From positions 1 to 56,230 of the forward strand of contig JAQUPQ010000026.1 of assembly GCA_028716525.1 (NCBI GenBank): 56,230 bases of DNA, given 5' to 3'. The DNA is from Terriglobia bacterium (GTDB lineage Bacteria; Acidobacteriota; Terriglobia; JAIQFV01). Below, one piece after another: positions 32,304 to 41,196 of the stretch; the stretch's first letter is position 1; each line of letters begins with the position of its first letter. The notes beneath the pieces were generated by a model that did no database searches, was not told the DNA's origin, and saw only the letters and a list, made by a program, of their open reading frames with translations. A program made the position numbers and the translations under genes.

Positions 32304-33764
32304 ATGAAGTTGTGGAAAAAGATTTCGATTGGAATTGGGGCTGCCGTCGTGGTTGCAGGAATCGTCATCGGCAGCATTAAAGCCACGGACAAAGGGGCCA
32401 TCGCGGTCCAAATGGGCAAGGTGGTGAGGGAAGATTTGACCTCCACGGTCACCGCCTCAGGGCAGATCAAACCCAAATATTATGTCAATGTGAGTCCGTT
32501 TCTGATCGGCCGAATTGACAAGCTGTACGTCAAGGAAGGCGACACGGTGAAGGAAGGTCAACTGCTGGCTCAAATGGAATCGGAGCAACAGAGCAGCAAC
32601 GTTCACGCCATGCAGGCAGCCTTAAAAGGGTCCATGTCGGATGCCAAGAGCGCGGATGCTTCCGTGCAGGCCTCGGGCGCCAATTTGAAAACAGCAGAAG
32701 CCGCTTTGGCCAAGGCGCAAGCGGATTTCGACCGCGCCAAACTTGATTACAACCGCACCGTAGGCCTCCAGAAGGACGGGATCGTCTCCCAGCAGCAGCT
32801 GGACCTCACCAAGTCCACGTATGAAATGTCGCGTGCGGCGCTGGAACAGGCTAAGGCCCAGCTCAATGCCAGCCGATCGCAATTGAATCAGTCTGTGGCA
32901 CAGAAAAACTCGGTCGAGAACCGCGTGGCTCAAACCAAAGCCAATTTGGCGGCCAGCACCGACCTCTTGGGGAAAACCACTTTTCGAGCCACACTGCCCG
33001 GAATCATTACGAATCTTCCGGTCCACGAAGGTGAAACCGTCGTTTCAGGAATTCAAAATACCTCCGGCAGTTTGATCATGACGATCGCGGACATGAGCAT
33101 CGTCACGGCCGAAGTCCTGGTGGACGAAACGGATATTGTGAATGTCGCCATGGGCCAGCCCACCGACGTCTCCGTGGATGCCATCCCCAATGAAACGTTT
33201 AAAGGCCATGTGACTGAGATCGGCAATAGCGCACTGACCAAGTCCGGGCTTTCAGCCACGCAGACCAGCGGCAATCAAGAAGCCAAGGATTTCAAGGTGG
33301 TGGTCACGATTGACAACCCGCCCGCTTCCCTGCGGCCCGGACTTTCGTGCACCGCACATATCACCACGGCCTCCAAAAAGAACGTGCTGGCGGTGCCCAT
33401 TCAGGCTATTACGATCCGGGACTTGAACGACGTCCGCGAACAGGAGCGCAAGAAATCCAAGGGTTCGGGATCGGGTGTGGCTCAAGCGGCAACCAAAGAC
33501 TCCGGTAACCCTTCGGGAACGAATGCCAAGAAGAAGAAAGACGAAGTTCAGGGCGTGTTTGTCATCGACAAAAACAATGTGGCCTCCTTCCGGCAAGTGG
33601 ACACCGGTATTGCCGGACAAACCGACATCGAAATCAAGACCGGTTTACAGGAAGGCGAGCGCATTGTGACGGGGAATTACAAGACTTTGCGGACCATCAA
33701 GACGCTCACGCCGGTGAAAGAAGAGAAGAAGGTCGAAAAGAAAGATGAAAGCACATCGACCTAA
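32304..33764 (+). CDS. MacA-like periplasmic adaptor of an ABC export system
   Basis: A 486-residue membrane-fusion protein: N-terminal anchor (ISIGIGAAVVVAGIVIG), barrel-sandwich halves (VNVSPFLIGRIDKLYVKEGDTVKEG and TTFRATLPGIITNLPVHEGETV), and a long Gln/Ala-rich coiled-coil hairpin at about residues 95-215. A beta-barrel follows, and a Lys-rich flexible region (residues 375-415) interrupts the C-terminal domain before VDTGIAGQTDIEIKTGLQEGERIV. It is first in a six-gene run with an ATPase and four MacB/FtsX permeases, so it links an inner-membrane ABC unit to an outer-membrane channel. A TATAAT at 32131 lies upstream as a possible -10. Confidence 0.88.
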   Translation: MKLWKKISIGIGAAVVVAGIVIGSIKATDKGAIAVQMGKVVREDLTSTVTASGQIKPKYYVNVSPFLIGRIDKLYVKEGDTVKEGQLLAQMESEQQSSNVHAMQAALKGSMSDAKSADASVQASGANLKTAEAALAKAQADFDRAKLDYNRTVGLQKDGIVSQQQLDLTKSTYEMSRAALEQAKAQLNASRSQLNQSVAQKNSVENRVAQTKANLAASTDLLGKTTFRATLPGIITNLPVHEGETVVSGIQNTSGSLIMTIADMSIVTAEVLVDETDIVNVAMGQPTDVSVDAIPNETFKGHVTEIGNSALTKSGLSATQTSGNQEAKDFKVVVTIDNPPASLRPGLSCTAHITTASKKNVLAVPIQAITIRDLNDVREQERKKSKGSGSGVAQAATKDSGNPSGTNAKKKKDEVQGVFVIDKNNVASFRQVDTGIAGQTDIEIKTGLQEGERIVTGNYKTLRTIKTLTPVKEEKKVEKKDESTST

Positions 33765-33857
33765 GAGCAGCCAGTGCATGGCTGCCGGGGGACTGAGGCG
33801 CAGGAATGGCCGGCGAGAGAGCGCCCCGGTTTCCAAGAGTCGAAGGAAGTGAAGCCC

Positions 33858-34607
33858 ATGGGAAAAAACGGAAATCGGCCCATGATTTTGACAGAAGACC
33901 TGTGGAAGACCTACGAGATGGGGTCTGAGAAAATTCATGCGCTCCATGGCGTGTCGTTTGAGATTCGACAGAACGAGTATGTCGCCATCATGGGGCCGTC
34001 AGGCTCCGGCAAGTCCACACTGATGAACGTGATTGGCTGCTTGGATACCCCCAGCCAGGGGAAGTATTACATCAACGACCGCCTGGTCAGTGAACTGAGT
34101 GACGATGAACTGGCTTACATTCGAAACAAGGAGATTGGATTTGTATTTCAGACCTTCAATCTTCTGTCGCGTGCGACCGCCCTGCACAACGTGGAGCTGC
34201 CGTTGATTTACAACGGAACGCCCTCGGTCGAGCGCCTGGAGCGGGCCAAGGCTTCGTTGGTCAAGGTGGATCTGGGTGACCGCATGGGGCACAAGCCCAA
34301 TGAACTCTCAGGCGGTCAACGGCAACGGGTGGCCATTGCCCGGGCGTTGGTTAACAATCCCTCCATTATTCTGGCGGATGAGCCTACGGGAAATTTGGAT
34401 ACGGCCACGGGTGTTGAAATCATGAATTTGTTCGAGCGCTTGTGGGAACAGGGAAATACCATAGTGCTGGTCACCCACGAGCACGATATCGCCGCTCATG
34501 CCAATCGCATCATTCACTTGCGCGACGGGCGCATCGAAAGAGACGAAATTGTTCGTCAGGTCGAGGCCCAAAAGCCGCAGCCCCAAACGACGGAGGCCGC
34601 GACCTGA
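33858..34607 (+). CDS. ABC transporter ATPase, MacB/LolD type
   Basis: A 249-residue ATP-binding subunit starting [22 protein letters not shown] after AAGGAAG. Walker [11 protein letters not shown]-loop [14 protein letters not shown], signature [15 protein letters not shown], Walker [13 protein letters not shown] and H-loop LVTHEHD are all intact. It is the only ATPase in the run, so it probably serves all four permeases downstream. The upstream in-frame extension to 33774 has no family content and overlaps no gene. Confidence 0.93.
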   Translation: MGKNGNRPMILTEDLWKTYEMGSEKIHALHGVSFEIRQNEYVAIMGPSGSGKSTLMNVIGCLDTPSQGKYYINDRLVSELSDDELAYIRNKEIGFVFQTFNLLSRATALHNVELPLIYNGTPSVERLERAKASLVKVDLGDRMGHKPNELSGGQRQRVAIARALVNNPSIILADEPTGNLDTATGVEIMNLFERLWEQGNTIVLVTHEHDIAAHANRIIHLRDGRIERDEIVRQVEAQKPQPQTTEAAT

Positions 34608-34826
34608 GCCTCACATTAAAGGTCAGGCGGCGCATGGCGGCTCGATTCGGAAACAGGGAAGTCGATTTAGAAATTTCTGCCTCAAATCTCCGCCGGCCTT
34701 TGCCCCCTCTCCTTCTGACATTCGATCCTTTTGTTGGGATGACGGCCGGTTGGCATTCGTTTGGCAGTTCGAGTGAGTTTTTCGATCCGGGCCATGGAAT
34801 CTTGAGGTCCTCTTTGTTGTGAGACC

Positions 34827-36056
34827 ATGAACATCAATTTAACAGAATCCTCCAAAATTGCACTGAACGCCCTACGAACGCACAAGCTCCGCTCTTTTCT
34901 GACGTTGCTGGGCGTCATTATCGGTGTGATGACGGTGATCACGGTGGTCTCCATCATCGAGGGCTTGGACGCGTATGTAAAGAACCAGGTGTTGCAATTC
35001 GGTTCCGACACGTTCAGCGTCCAAAAGTTTCCCAACTTTGTGACCTCCTTTGAACAATTTCTGGAGTACAACAAGCGGCGCGATCTGACGGTGGAAGACA
35101 TGAAGGCCATCGAAGAGCGTTGTGAGAAATGCAAAGCCGCGGCGGCGGTGCAATCGAAGAACGGCACCGTGAAAGTGGGCACTCAGTCGATAGAAGATGT
35201 GGAAATCCGCGGTGTGACGGTGAATGCTCCGTTCATGGGTCAGATTATGGAATTGTCGGAGGGACGTCACTTCACCGACTTTGACATCGACCATGCGGCG
35301 CACCGCGTCATCATCGGAGCGGATGTGGCTGAGAAACTTCTGGCGGGGCGGGACCCCATCGGCCTGGAGCTGAAGATCAACGAGGTGCCCTTCGAAATCA
35401 TCGGGGTGGCCAAGAAGACCGGATCCTTTTTCGGCCAGAGCCTGGATAATTTCGTGCGCATCCCCATGACCATGTACCAACGCATTTTCGGCGCCCGAGA
35501 TTCGGTGTTCATCCAGATCCAAGCCTACCGCGAATCCGAAGTGCCGCAAGCCATGGATGAAGTCCGCTTGATCATGAGATCGCGTCAGCACACGCCTTAC
35601 AACAAGGACGACGGATTTTCGATGGAGACTGCCGCAACGTTTATCGATTTGTGGGAGAACTTCTCCCGAGGAATTTTTGTTGTGACCATCGCCATTTCTT
35701 CCATTGCCTTGGTGGTGGGTGGCGTGGTGATCATGAACATCATGCTGGTGTCGGTGCGGGAGCGCACCCGCGAGATTGGGATTCGCAAGGCCATCGGGGC
35801 GCGTCGTCGCGACATCCTGGTGCAATTCATGATCGAGGCCATTACGCTTTCGGGAGTGGGCGGTTTGGTGGGCGCGCTGCTGGGTCTTTCCATCGCCTTC
35901 GTCATATCGGCCTTGTCGCCTCTGCCGGTGACCATCCGCTGGTGGTCCGTTCTGATGGGCATGGGCTTGGCGTCCAGCGTGGGTTTGTTCTTCGGCATCT
36001 ATCCGGCGAGTCGGGCGGCCAAATTGGATCCCATTGTGGCTCTGCGATTCGAATGA
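34827..36056 (+). CDS. MacB/FtsX-type ABC permease 1 (type A)
   Basis: A 409-residue four-helix permease. TM1 is SFLTLLGVIIGVMTVITVVSII, then a periplasmic core domain (about residues 45-275), and three C-terminal helices with VVIMNIMLVSVRERTREIGIRKAIGARRRDIL, ending ASRAAKLDPIVALRFE. A CEKC pair sits at about residues 107-110. Together with permease 3 it forms a subtype marked by CxxC and by LVVGGVVIMN. The gene lies 219 bases after the ATPase gene; that gap has no clear feature. Confidence 0.9.
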   Translation: MNINLTESSKIALNALRTHKLRSFLTLLGVIIGVMTVITVVSIIEGLDAYVKNQVLQFGSDTFSVQKFPNFVTSFEQFLEYNKRRDLTVEDMKAIEERCEKCKAAAAVQSKNGTVKVGTQSIEDVEIRGVTVNAPFMGQIMELSEGRHFTDFDIDHAAHRVIIGADVAEKLLAGRDPIGLELKINEVPFEIIGVAKKTGSFFGQSLDNFVRIPMTMYQRIFGARDSVFIQIQAYRESEVPQAMDEVRLIMRSRQHTPYNKDDGFSMETAATFIDLWENFSRGIFVVTIAISSIALVVGGVVIMNIMLVSVRERTREIGIRKAIGARRRDILVQFMIEAITLSGVGGLVGALLGLSIAFVISALSPLPVTIRWWSVLMGMGLASSVGLFFGIYPASRAAKLDPIVALRFE

Positions 36057-36110
36057 GGTTTCTCCTCCCGCGAGGCGTCCTCCGAAGTCGGGCATTTATA
36101 AGGTGGTCCG

Positions 36111-37346
36111 ATGTTTCGACATGAGATCAAAGAAGTTCTGCTGCTTTCGCTGGATACCATCCGGTCGAACAAGATGCGCTCGTTTTTGACCATTCTGGGC
36201 GTGGTGATCGGAGTCATGACGGTCATCGGAATGGCCAGTGTCATCGAGGGTTTGAACCGCAGTTTTGCCTCGGGACTCAGTTCCTTGGGTTCCTCGACCA
36301 TATTTGTGACGCGTCTACCGCAAATCCAGTTCGGCAACCTGACCCAGGAGCAGCGCCGTCGAAAGTTCTTGGTCTACGAAGATGCTTTGGCGCTGAAAGA
36401 GGATTGCCCTGCGGTCGCGGCGGTGTCGCCACTGTCGTTTCCGGGACTCGTCACGTCCCCCGCCAAGTATGGCGCCAACCAGGCCAACGGAGTACAGGTG
36501 CGCGGCGTGGTTGCGGATTTTATGCGCATCTTTGATTCGCCCTTGGACCAGGGTCGATTCATTTCTGATTATGATGTGGAGCATCGCACCAATGTTGCGG
36601 TGTTGGGGTCGGAGGTTGTGGACACGCTTTTCCCCAGTCTGGATCCCTTGGGAAAAACCATCACCTGGGACGGCCAGGAATATGTGGTGGTCGGGACGTT
36701 GCAGAAGGTTGGCAGTTTTTTGGGACAAGACCGGGACAACCGCATCCTGCTGCCTTTTTCCACGGTTCGAAAGTATTATCCCAACCGCCGGGATATTTTT
36801 GTTGCCGTTCTTCCCACCTCGCAGGAAACCATGCAAACCGCCATCGATCAGATCATTGAGGTGCTGCGGCGCCGCCGCCATGTTCGTCCCGACCAGGACA
36901 ATGATTTTGACGTCGGAACGTCCGATAGCATTTCCGAGCTGTATCACAGCATCACCGGAGGCGCCTACATGGTGATGCTTGTGATTTCATCCATCGGGTT
37001 GCTTGTGGGCGGGATCGGCGTGATGAACATCATGTTGGTGAGTGTCACGGAGCGCACGCGAGAGATCGGGGTCCGGAAAGCCATCGGGGCGCGCCGTAAA
37101 GATATCCTCTGGCAATTTCTTCTGGAGGCCATGGTCCTGACGGGTGTCGGAGGTGTGTTGGGCATTCTGGTGGGCGCGGGAATCAGTTGGTTGGTCAATG
37201 CTTTCTCGCCGCTTCCCTCGGCGGTTTCTGTAATTTGGGTCGTGATCGCCTTCTCCGTATCCGTGAGTGTCGGATTGTTTTTTGGCCTCTATCCCGCCAA
37301 CAAAGCCGCCAAGCTCGATCCCATCGAAGCTTTGCGATACGAATGA
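36111..37346 (+). CDS. MacB/FtsX-type ABC permease 2 (type B)
   Basis: A 411-residue permease of the same plan: TM1 SFLTILGVVIGVMTVIGMASVI, a periplasmic domain, then LLVGGIGVMNIMLVSVTERTREIGVRKAIGARRKDILWQFLLEAM and the final NKAAKLDPIEALRYE. It lacks the CxxC of permease 1. It shares LWQF-LEAM and GGVLGILVG with permease 4, so 2 and 4 are the closer pair. MacB-like permeases do not carry substrates through the membrane but transmit ATPase motion to the periplasmic partner. Confidence 0.9.
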   Translation: MFRHEIKEVLLLSLDTIRSNKMRSFLTILGVVIGVMTVIGMASVIEGLNRSFASGLSSLGSSTIFVTRLPQIQFGNLTQEQRRRKFLVYEDALALKEDCPAVAAVSPLSFPGLVTSPAKYGANQANGVQVRGVVADFMRIFDSPLDQGRFISDYDVEHRTNVAVLGSEVVDTLFPSLDPLGKTITWDGQEYVVVGTLQKVGSFLGQDRDNRILLPFSTVRKYYPNRRDIFVAVLPTSQETMQTAIDQIIEVLRRRRHVRPDQDNDFDVGTSDSISELYHSITGGAYMVMLVISSIGLLVGGIGVMNIMLVSVTERTREIGVRKAIGARRKDILWQFLLEAMVLTGVGGVLGILVGAGISWLVNAFSPLPSAVSVIWVVIAFSVSVSVGLFFGLYPANKAAKLDPIEALRYE

Positions 37347-37491
37347 GCGGTGGCGGGCCGTTTATCCTGTCGTTCCTCACCAAATCGGCTGAAACCACGG
37401 GCTATCCACGTACGTTGTATTAAAAGGGAGGCTGAGGAATTTCAGCCTGCGGGTTTCCAATAATTTTCTGAAAATGGTTTTTTGAGGACTG

Positions 37492-38715
37492 ATGGATTTC
37501 TTAGAAGCCGTTCATATTTCGCTCGACTCTCTTAAAGCCAACAAATTGCGGTCCATCCTGACGCTGATCGGGATCATCATCGGTGTCATGACGGTGATTG
37601 CCGTGGTCTCGATCATCAACGGCTTGAACACCTATGTCTCCACCAAAATTTTTAATCTGGGCGCCGACGTTTTTATCCTGAGCAAGTCTCCTGCCGTGAT
37701 TCTGAACATTGACGACTGGGAAGAGGCGCAAAAGCGCAAGGACCTTCGCGAAGAAGATTATCAAGCGGTGAAGGAGGGTTGCCAGCATTGTCAATTGGTG
37801 GGCGCCGCGGTCAGTGCGGTGGGCCGCGTGAAGTACGAGCAACAATCGCTGACCAATGTGACCATCAGCGGGTGGTCCGCTGCCATGCCCCAAATCCTGG
37901 ATATTGACGTCGTATCAGGCCGGGAGTTGACTCCACTCGACGAGGAACATAAATCGCATACCTGCGTCATCGGGAACGACCTTGTCGAAAATCTTTTTCC
38001 GGGGCTGGACCCGATCGGGCGGGAAGTCCGCGTGGACGACCTCCCTTACCTGGTGGTCGGCGTCGCCAAGAAGCTGGGATCGACGCTGGGCCAATCGCGC
38101 GACAACTTCGTGATGATTCCGGTCACCACGTTTTTGAAGGAATACGGGTCCCGCCGCTCGATTCGAATTTTTGCAAAGGCCTACGGTCAGGCGGCGCTCG
38201 AACAAGCCCAGGATGACGTGCGCTTGATCATGCGTGCCCGCCGGCACGTTCCTTATGCCAAGAAAGATGACTTCGCCATCGAAACCAACCAGACGTTTCT
38301 GGCGATCTGGGCCAACATCAGCCGGGCTTTCTTTCTTGTGACCATCGCCATTGCCTCGATCTCGTTGATTGTGGGCGGCGTGGTGATTATGAACATCATG
38401 CTGGTGAGCGTGACGGAACGAACCCGCGAAATCGGCGTTCGCAAAGCCATTGGGGCCCGGCGCCACGATATTCTGTTGCAGTTTTTAATCGAGTCCTCCA
38501 CCTTGTCGTTGGTGGGCGGACTGTGCGGAATCCTTATTGGCGTTGTGATCGCCAAGTTGGTGTCGTTGTTTACGCCGCTGCCGGCGGTGATTCAAGCGTG
38601 GTCCATTGCCATGGGATTGCTGGTTTCCACTTCCATCGGCCTGTTTTTTGGGATTTATCCGGCGACCCGGGCCGCCAAGTTGGATCCGATTGCCGCCTTG
38701 AGATTTGAGTTGTAG
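37492..38715 (+). CDS. MacB/FtsX-type ABC permease 3 (type A)
   Basis: A 407-residue permease: TM1 SILTLIGIIIGVMTVIAVVSII, CQHC near residue 100, and C-terminal LIVGGVVIMNIMLVSVTERTREIGVRKAIGARRHDIL, ending TRAAKLDPIAALRFEL. It matches permease 1 in the CxxC position, in the DDVRLIMRARRHVPYAKKDDF segment (DEVRLIMRSRQHTPYNKDDGF there) and in VVIMN. The gap before it (145 bases) has no recognised feature. Confidence 0.9.
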   Translation: MDFLEAVHISLDSLKANKLRSILTLIGIIIGVMTVIAVVSIINGLNTYVSTKIFNLGADVFILSKSPAVILNIDDWEEAQKRKDLREEDYQAVKEGCQHCQLVGAAVSAVGRVKYEQQSLTNVTISGWSAAMPQILDIDVVSGRELTPLDEEHKSHTCVIGNDLVENLFPGLDPIGREVRVDDLPYLVVGVAKKLGSTLGQSRDNFVMIPVTTFLKEYGSRRSIRIFAKAYGQAALEQAQDDVRLIMRARRHVPYAKKDDFAIETNQTFLAIWANISRAFFLVTIAIASISLIVGGVVIMNIMLVSVTERTREIGVRKAIGARRHDILLQFLIESSTLSLVGGLCGILIGVVIAKLVSLFTPLPAVIQAWSIAMGLLVSTSIGLFFGIYPATRAAKLDPIAALRFEL

Positions 38716-38741
38716 GGGATTGGAGTCCGTTAAGGGATTTT

Positions 38742-40001
38742 ATGCGATTGTTTGAAGCCAAAGAAATTGTGGCCATGGCGCTCGACTCGCTCCGAAAATC
38801 AAAGATGCGGTCGGCGTTGACCATCCTCGGTATTGTCATCGGAGTGATGACCGTGATCGCGGTGACCTCGGTTATCCGCGGTTTGAACGCCACCGTGACT
38901 TCGCAGATCGAGGAGATCGGTTCCAACATTATTTTCGTGTATCGATTCAATTGGGCCACCTTGGGACGTATCCCCAACGAAGTTTTCCAGCGCAAGGAAC
39001 TGACTTTTGATGATGCCATGGCGATCAAAGAAGTTCCGGGCGTGACCGCCGTCGATCCGGCTCTCCGCCTCTTTCGACCGGACTTTGGCGCGGGAACTTT
39101 TTCGGCGCGCTATGAAGGAAACCTCGCCAAGAACGCCATCCTGCAAGGAGACTATTCGGGATCGCGGGACGTTTGGGATCTCAAAATCTATCAGGGCCGA
39201 TGGTTCACCGATTATGAGGACGAACATCGTTCTCCGGTCGTCGTCCTGGGATACGATACCGCCCAGACTCTGTTTCCCAATCTTGATCCCATCGGCCGGG
39301 AAATTGACGCCGAAGGCACCAAGTTGATCGTGATCGGAGTGGCGGAAAAACGAAAACAAGGGCTCGGGGGTGGCGCCAATCCCGAAGACAATATTCTCCT
39401 CCTGCCCTTGGGGACGTTCCGCAAACTGCATCCCGAATACAAGGATTTCCTGATTTCAATTCGTGTGCAAGATCAAGCCCTGATTCCGGAAGTGATTGAT
39501 CGCGTCGAAGAGGTGTTGCGTCGCCGAAGGCGAGTTCCCCCGGGCAAACCCGACGACTTTGCAATTTTCACCCAGGATGCGTTTTCGGATTTGTGGAATC
39601 AAGTTTCCTCCGGCGTGTTCACGGTGATGGGTTTGATCGCCGGAATATCCCTGCTCGTGGGTGGCGTAGGCGTCATGAATATCATGCTGGTCAGCGTCAC
39701 CGAGCGAACTCGGGAGATCGGCGTGCGCAAAGCCATCGGGGCCCGCAAGCGCGATATTTTGTGGCAGTTTGTGTTGGAGGCAATGACGCTGACGGCCGTG
39801 GGCGGGGTCATTGGAATTCTGGTGGGGTCAACCATCGCGTTTGTGTTGCGGCTTTTCCTGCCTTCGTTGCCGGCGGAAGTGTCGGTGTTCTGGTTGCTCG
39901 CCGGATTGAGTACTTCGATTACCGTGGGATTGATCTTTGGAATTTATCCGGCCTGGAAAGCCGCCAATCTGAATCCCATCGACGCGCTTCGGTACGAGTA
40001 G
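38742..40001 (+). CDS. MacB/FtsX-type ABC permease 4 (type B)
   Basis: A 419-residue permease: TM1 SALTILGIVIGVMTVIAVTSVI, a periplasmic domain with KQGLGGGANPED, and LLVGGVGVMNIMLVSVTERTREIGVRKAIGARKRDILWQFVLEAMTLTAVGGVIGILVG, ending WKAANLNPIDALRYE. It is 26 bases after permease 3. It pairs with permease 2. The A-B-A-B order suggests duplication of an ancestral two-gene heterodimer. Confidence 0.9.
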   Translation: MRLFEAKEIVAMALDSLRKSKMRSALTILGIVIGVMTVIAVTSVIRGLNATVTSQIEEIGSNIIFVYRFNWATLGRIPNEVFQRKELTFDDAMAIKEVPGVTAVDPALRLFRPDFGAGTFSARYEGNLAKNAILQGDYSGSRDVWDLKIYQGRWFTDYEDEHRSPVVVLGYDTAQTLFPNLDPIGREIDAEGTKLIVIGVAEKRKQGLGGGANPEDNILLLPLGTFRKLHPEYKDFLISIRVQDQALIPEVIDRVEEVLRRRRRVPPGKPDDFAIFTQDAFSDLWNQVSSGVFTVMGLIAGISLLVGGVGVMNIMLVSVTERTREIGVRKAIGARKRDILWQFVLEAMTLTAVGGVIGILVGSTIAFVLRLFLPSLPAEVSVFWLLAGLSTSITVGLIFGIYPAWKAANLNPIDALRYE

Positions 40002-40031
40002 GATGAAAGAACTGACCTTGTGTCTACTGCC

Positions 40032-40182
40032 GGTAGTGGCTCATTTTGAATTCTTTTTCACCTCTGGGTGGCGCATACATCGGCCGCCGTGGCGGACGAT
40101 GTGTGCGTACATCAACAGGGGGACTCCGCACACATGCCTGGAGCGCATGTGTGCGCCACCCTATTCAAAATGAGTCACTACC
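40032..40182. mobile_element. 151-bp MITE-like element with 8-bp flanking duplication
   Basis: Ends are 20-bp inverted repeats GGTAGTGRCTCATTTTGAAT (one mismatch). Inside is a second inverted pair, GGGTGGCGCAYACAT. It is flanked on both sides by CTACTGCC (40024-40031 and 40183-40190), a perfect 8-bp direct repeat expected of a target duplication. It encodes no protein, so it would depend on a transposase elsewhere. It sits between the permease run and the Ig-like protein gene. Confidence 0.8.
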
Positions 40183-40284
40183 CTACTGCCAAGTAAATGG
40201 AAATTGCCACAGATTTAAAGGTATAATTCCAGCTCGAATTTCACGCTGGGCTGCATTACGATATTGACATGGAAAGATGAGTTC

Positions 40285-40857
40285 ATGGCTTCGATTCCCG
40301 GGAACCGCTTGAAATGGATTTCAACGACGCTATGCGGGATCGTGGGGTTTTGTGTGGCGGGCAGTATCCTGCTGGCGGCTTCAGTGCCCGCCAGGATTAT
40401 TCGGACCAACCCTCCGCGGGAGCGTGTGTACAACCTCAATGCTTCGCGATGTGAATTCCCTCAGTCCATCGATATTACGTTCGATAAAGACATCGACCCG
40501 TCTTCTCTGACCTTGGACAATATTTTTGCCGTTCCGCAAGGCGAGGGATGTGCTGTCGGGCAGATCAAAACAGCGGGTGTTTGCCTGGCGTATGATCCCT
40601 GTCTGGATGCCGCGCCGACCTACAGCAAACAAACCCGCACGGCTTCCATCCATTTTGTGTTGACCGAGGGCATCGTTTTTGTATACGTCAACGCCGGAAT
40701 GGCCCGGTGCGGCGCGAATGTGCAATTGATTCGAGGGGCCGACGGGCAGATCATCGATGGCGACGGCGATGGCAAACCCGGCGGCAGCTATGTTTTCTCC
40801 TACAAGGTCGTCAACGGCCCGCGTGCAGCAACCCAGGCTCCGCGAAAGAAGAAGTAA
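40285..40857 (+). CDS. Exported Ig-like (Big_5/SbsA-type) domain protein
   Basis: A 190-residue protein from the ATG at 40285 (GGAAAG upstream). It has a signal-type helix (TTLCGIVGFCVAGSILLAASVPA), then RTNPPRERVYNLNASRCEFPQSIDITFDKDIDPSSLTLDNIFAV, which matches the SbsA Ig-like/Big_5 pattern that frames a strand of the fold with FDKDIDPSSL. Several cysteines suggest disulfides. The C-terminus has IIDGDGDGKPGGSYVFSYKVV and a basic tail. The role is probably structural or adhesive at the cell surface; no specific function is visible. Confidence 0.65.
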   Translation: MASIPGNRLKWISTTLCGIVGFCVAGSILLAASVPARIIRTNPPRERVYNLNASRCEFPQSIDITFDKDIDPSSLTLDNIFAVPQGEGCAVGQIKTAGVCLAYDPCLDAAPTYSKQTRTASIHFVLTEGIVFVYVNAGMARCGANVQLIRGADGQIIDGDGDGKPGGSYVFSYKVVNGPRAATQAPRKKK

Positions 40858-40860
40858 AAC

Positions 40861-41196
40861 CAGCCTCTTTTGGAAATTCCAAAATCCAAGCACCAAAATC
40901 CAAATAAATTCCAATTACCAAAGTTCAAATGAAAACAAGGTAAAAGACAATTCCAAAAACAGGTTCTGTTTGACTTTTGGAGCTTGGATTTTATTTGGAA
41001 TTTGGCTTTTGGAATTTGGATTTTGCTTCACTTCATGTGCATCGTGCAGCGGGACTCGAGGTGTCACTATATTCTGTCCTGCTCTGTAGATAAGAAGCAA
41101 TTCGAAGAACAGGTTCTGTTTGACTTTTGGAGCTTGGATTTTATTTGGAATTTGGCTTTTGGAATTTGGATTTTGCTTCACTTCATGTGCATCGTG
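40861..41196. repeat. TTTGGAATTTGG-type repeats with a perfect 89-bp direct duplication
   Basis: The stretch 40958-41046 is repeated exactly at 41108-41196, 150 bases apart. The repeat is A/T-rich and built of TTTGGAATTTGG words. An inverted relative (CCAAAATCCAAGCACCAAAATCC) lies at about 40878-40915. The right copy runs into the 3' end of the radical SAM gene and supplies its last codons. Confidence 0.85.

Noticed and set aside
34872-36095. 407-codon minus-strand frame opposite permease 1
   Set aside because: His/Asp/Gly-rich shadow of an FtsX-type permease gene with intact motifs.
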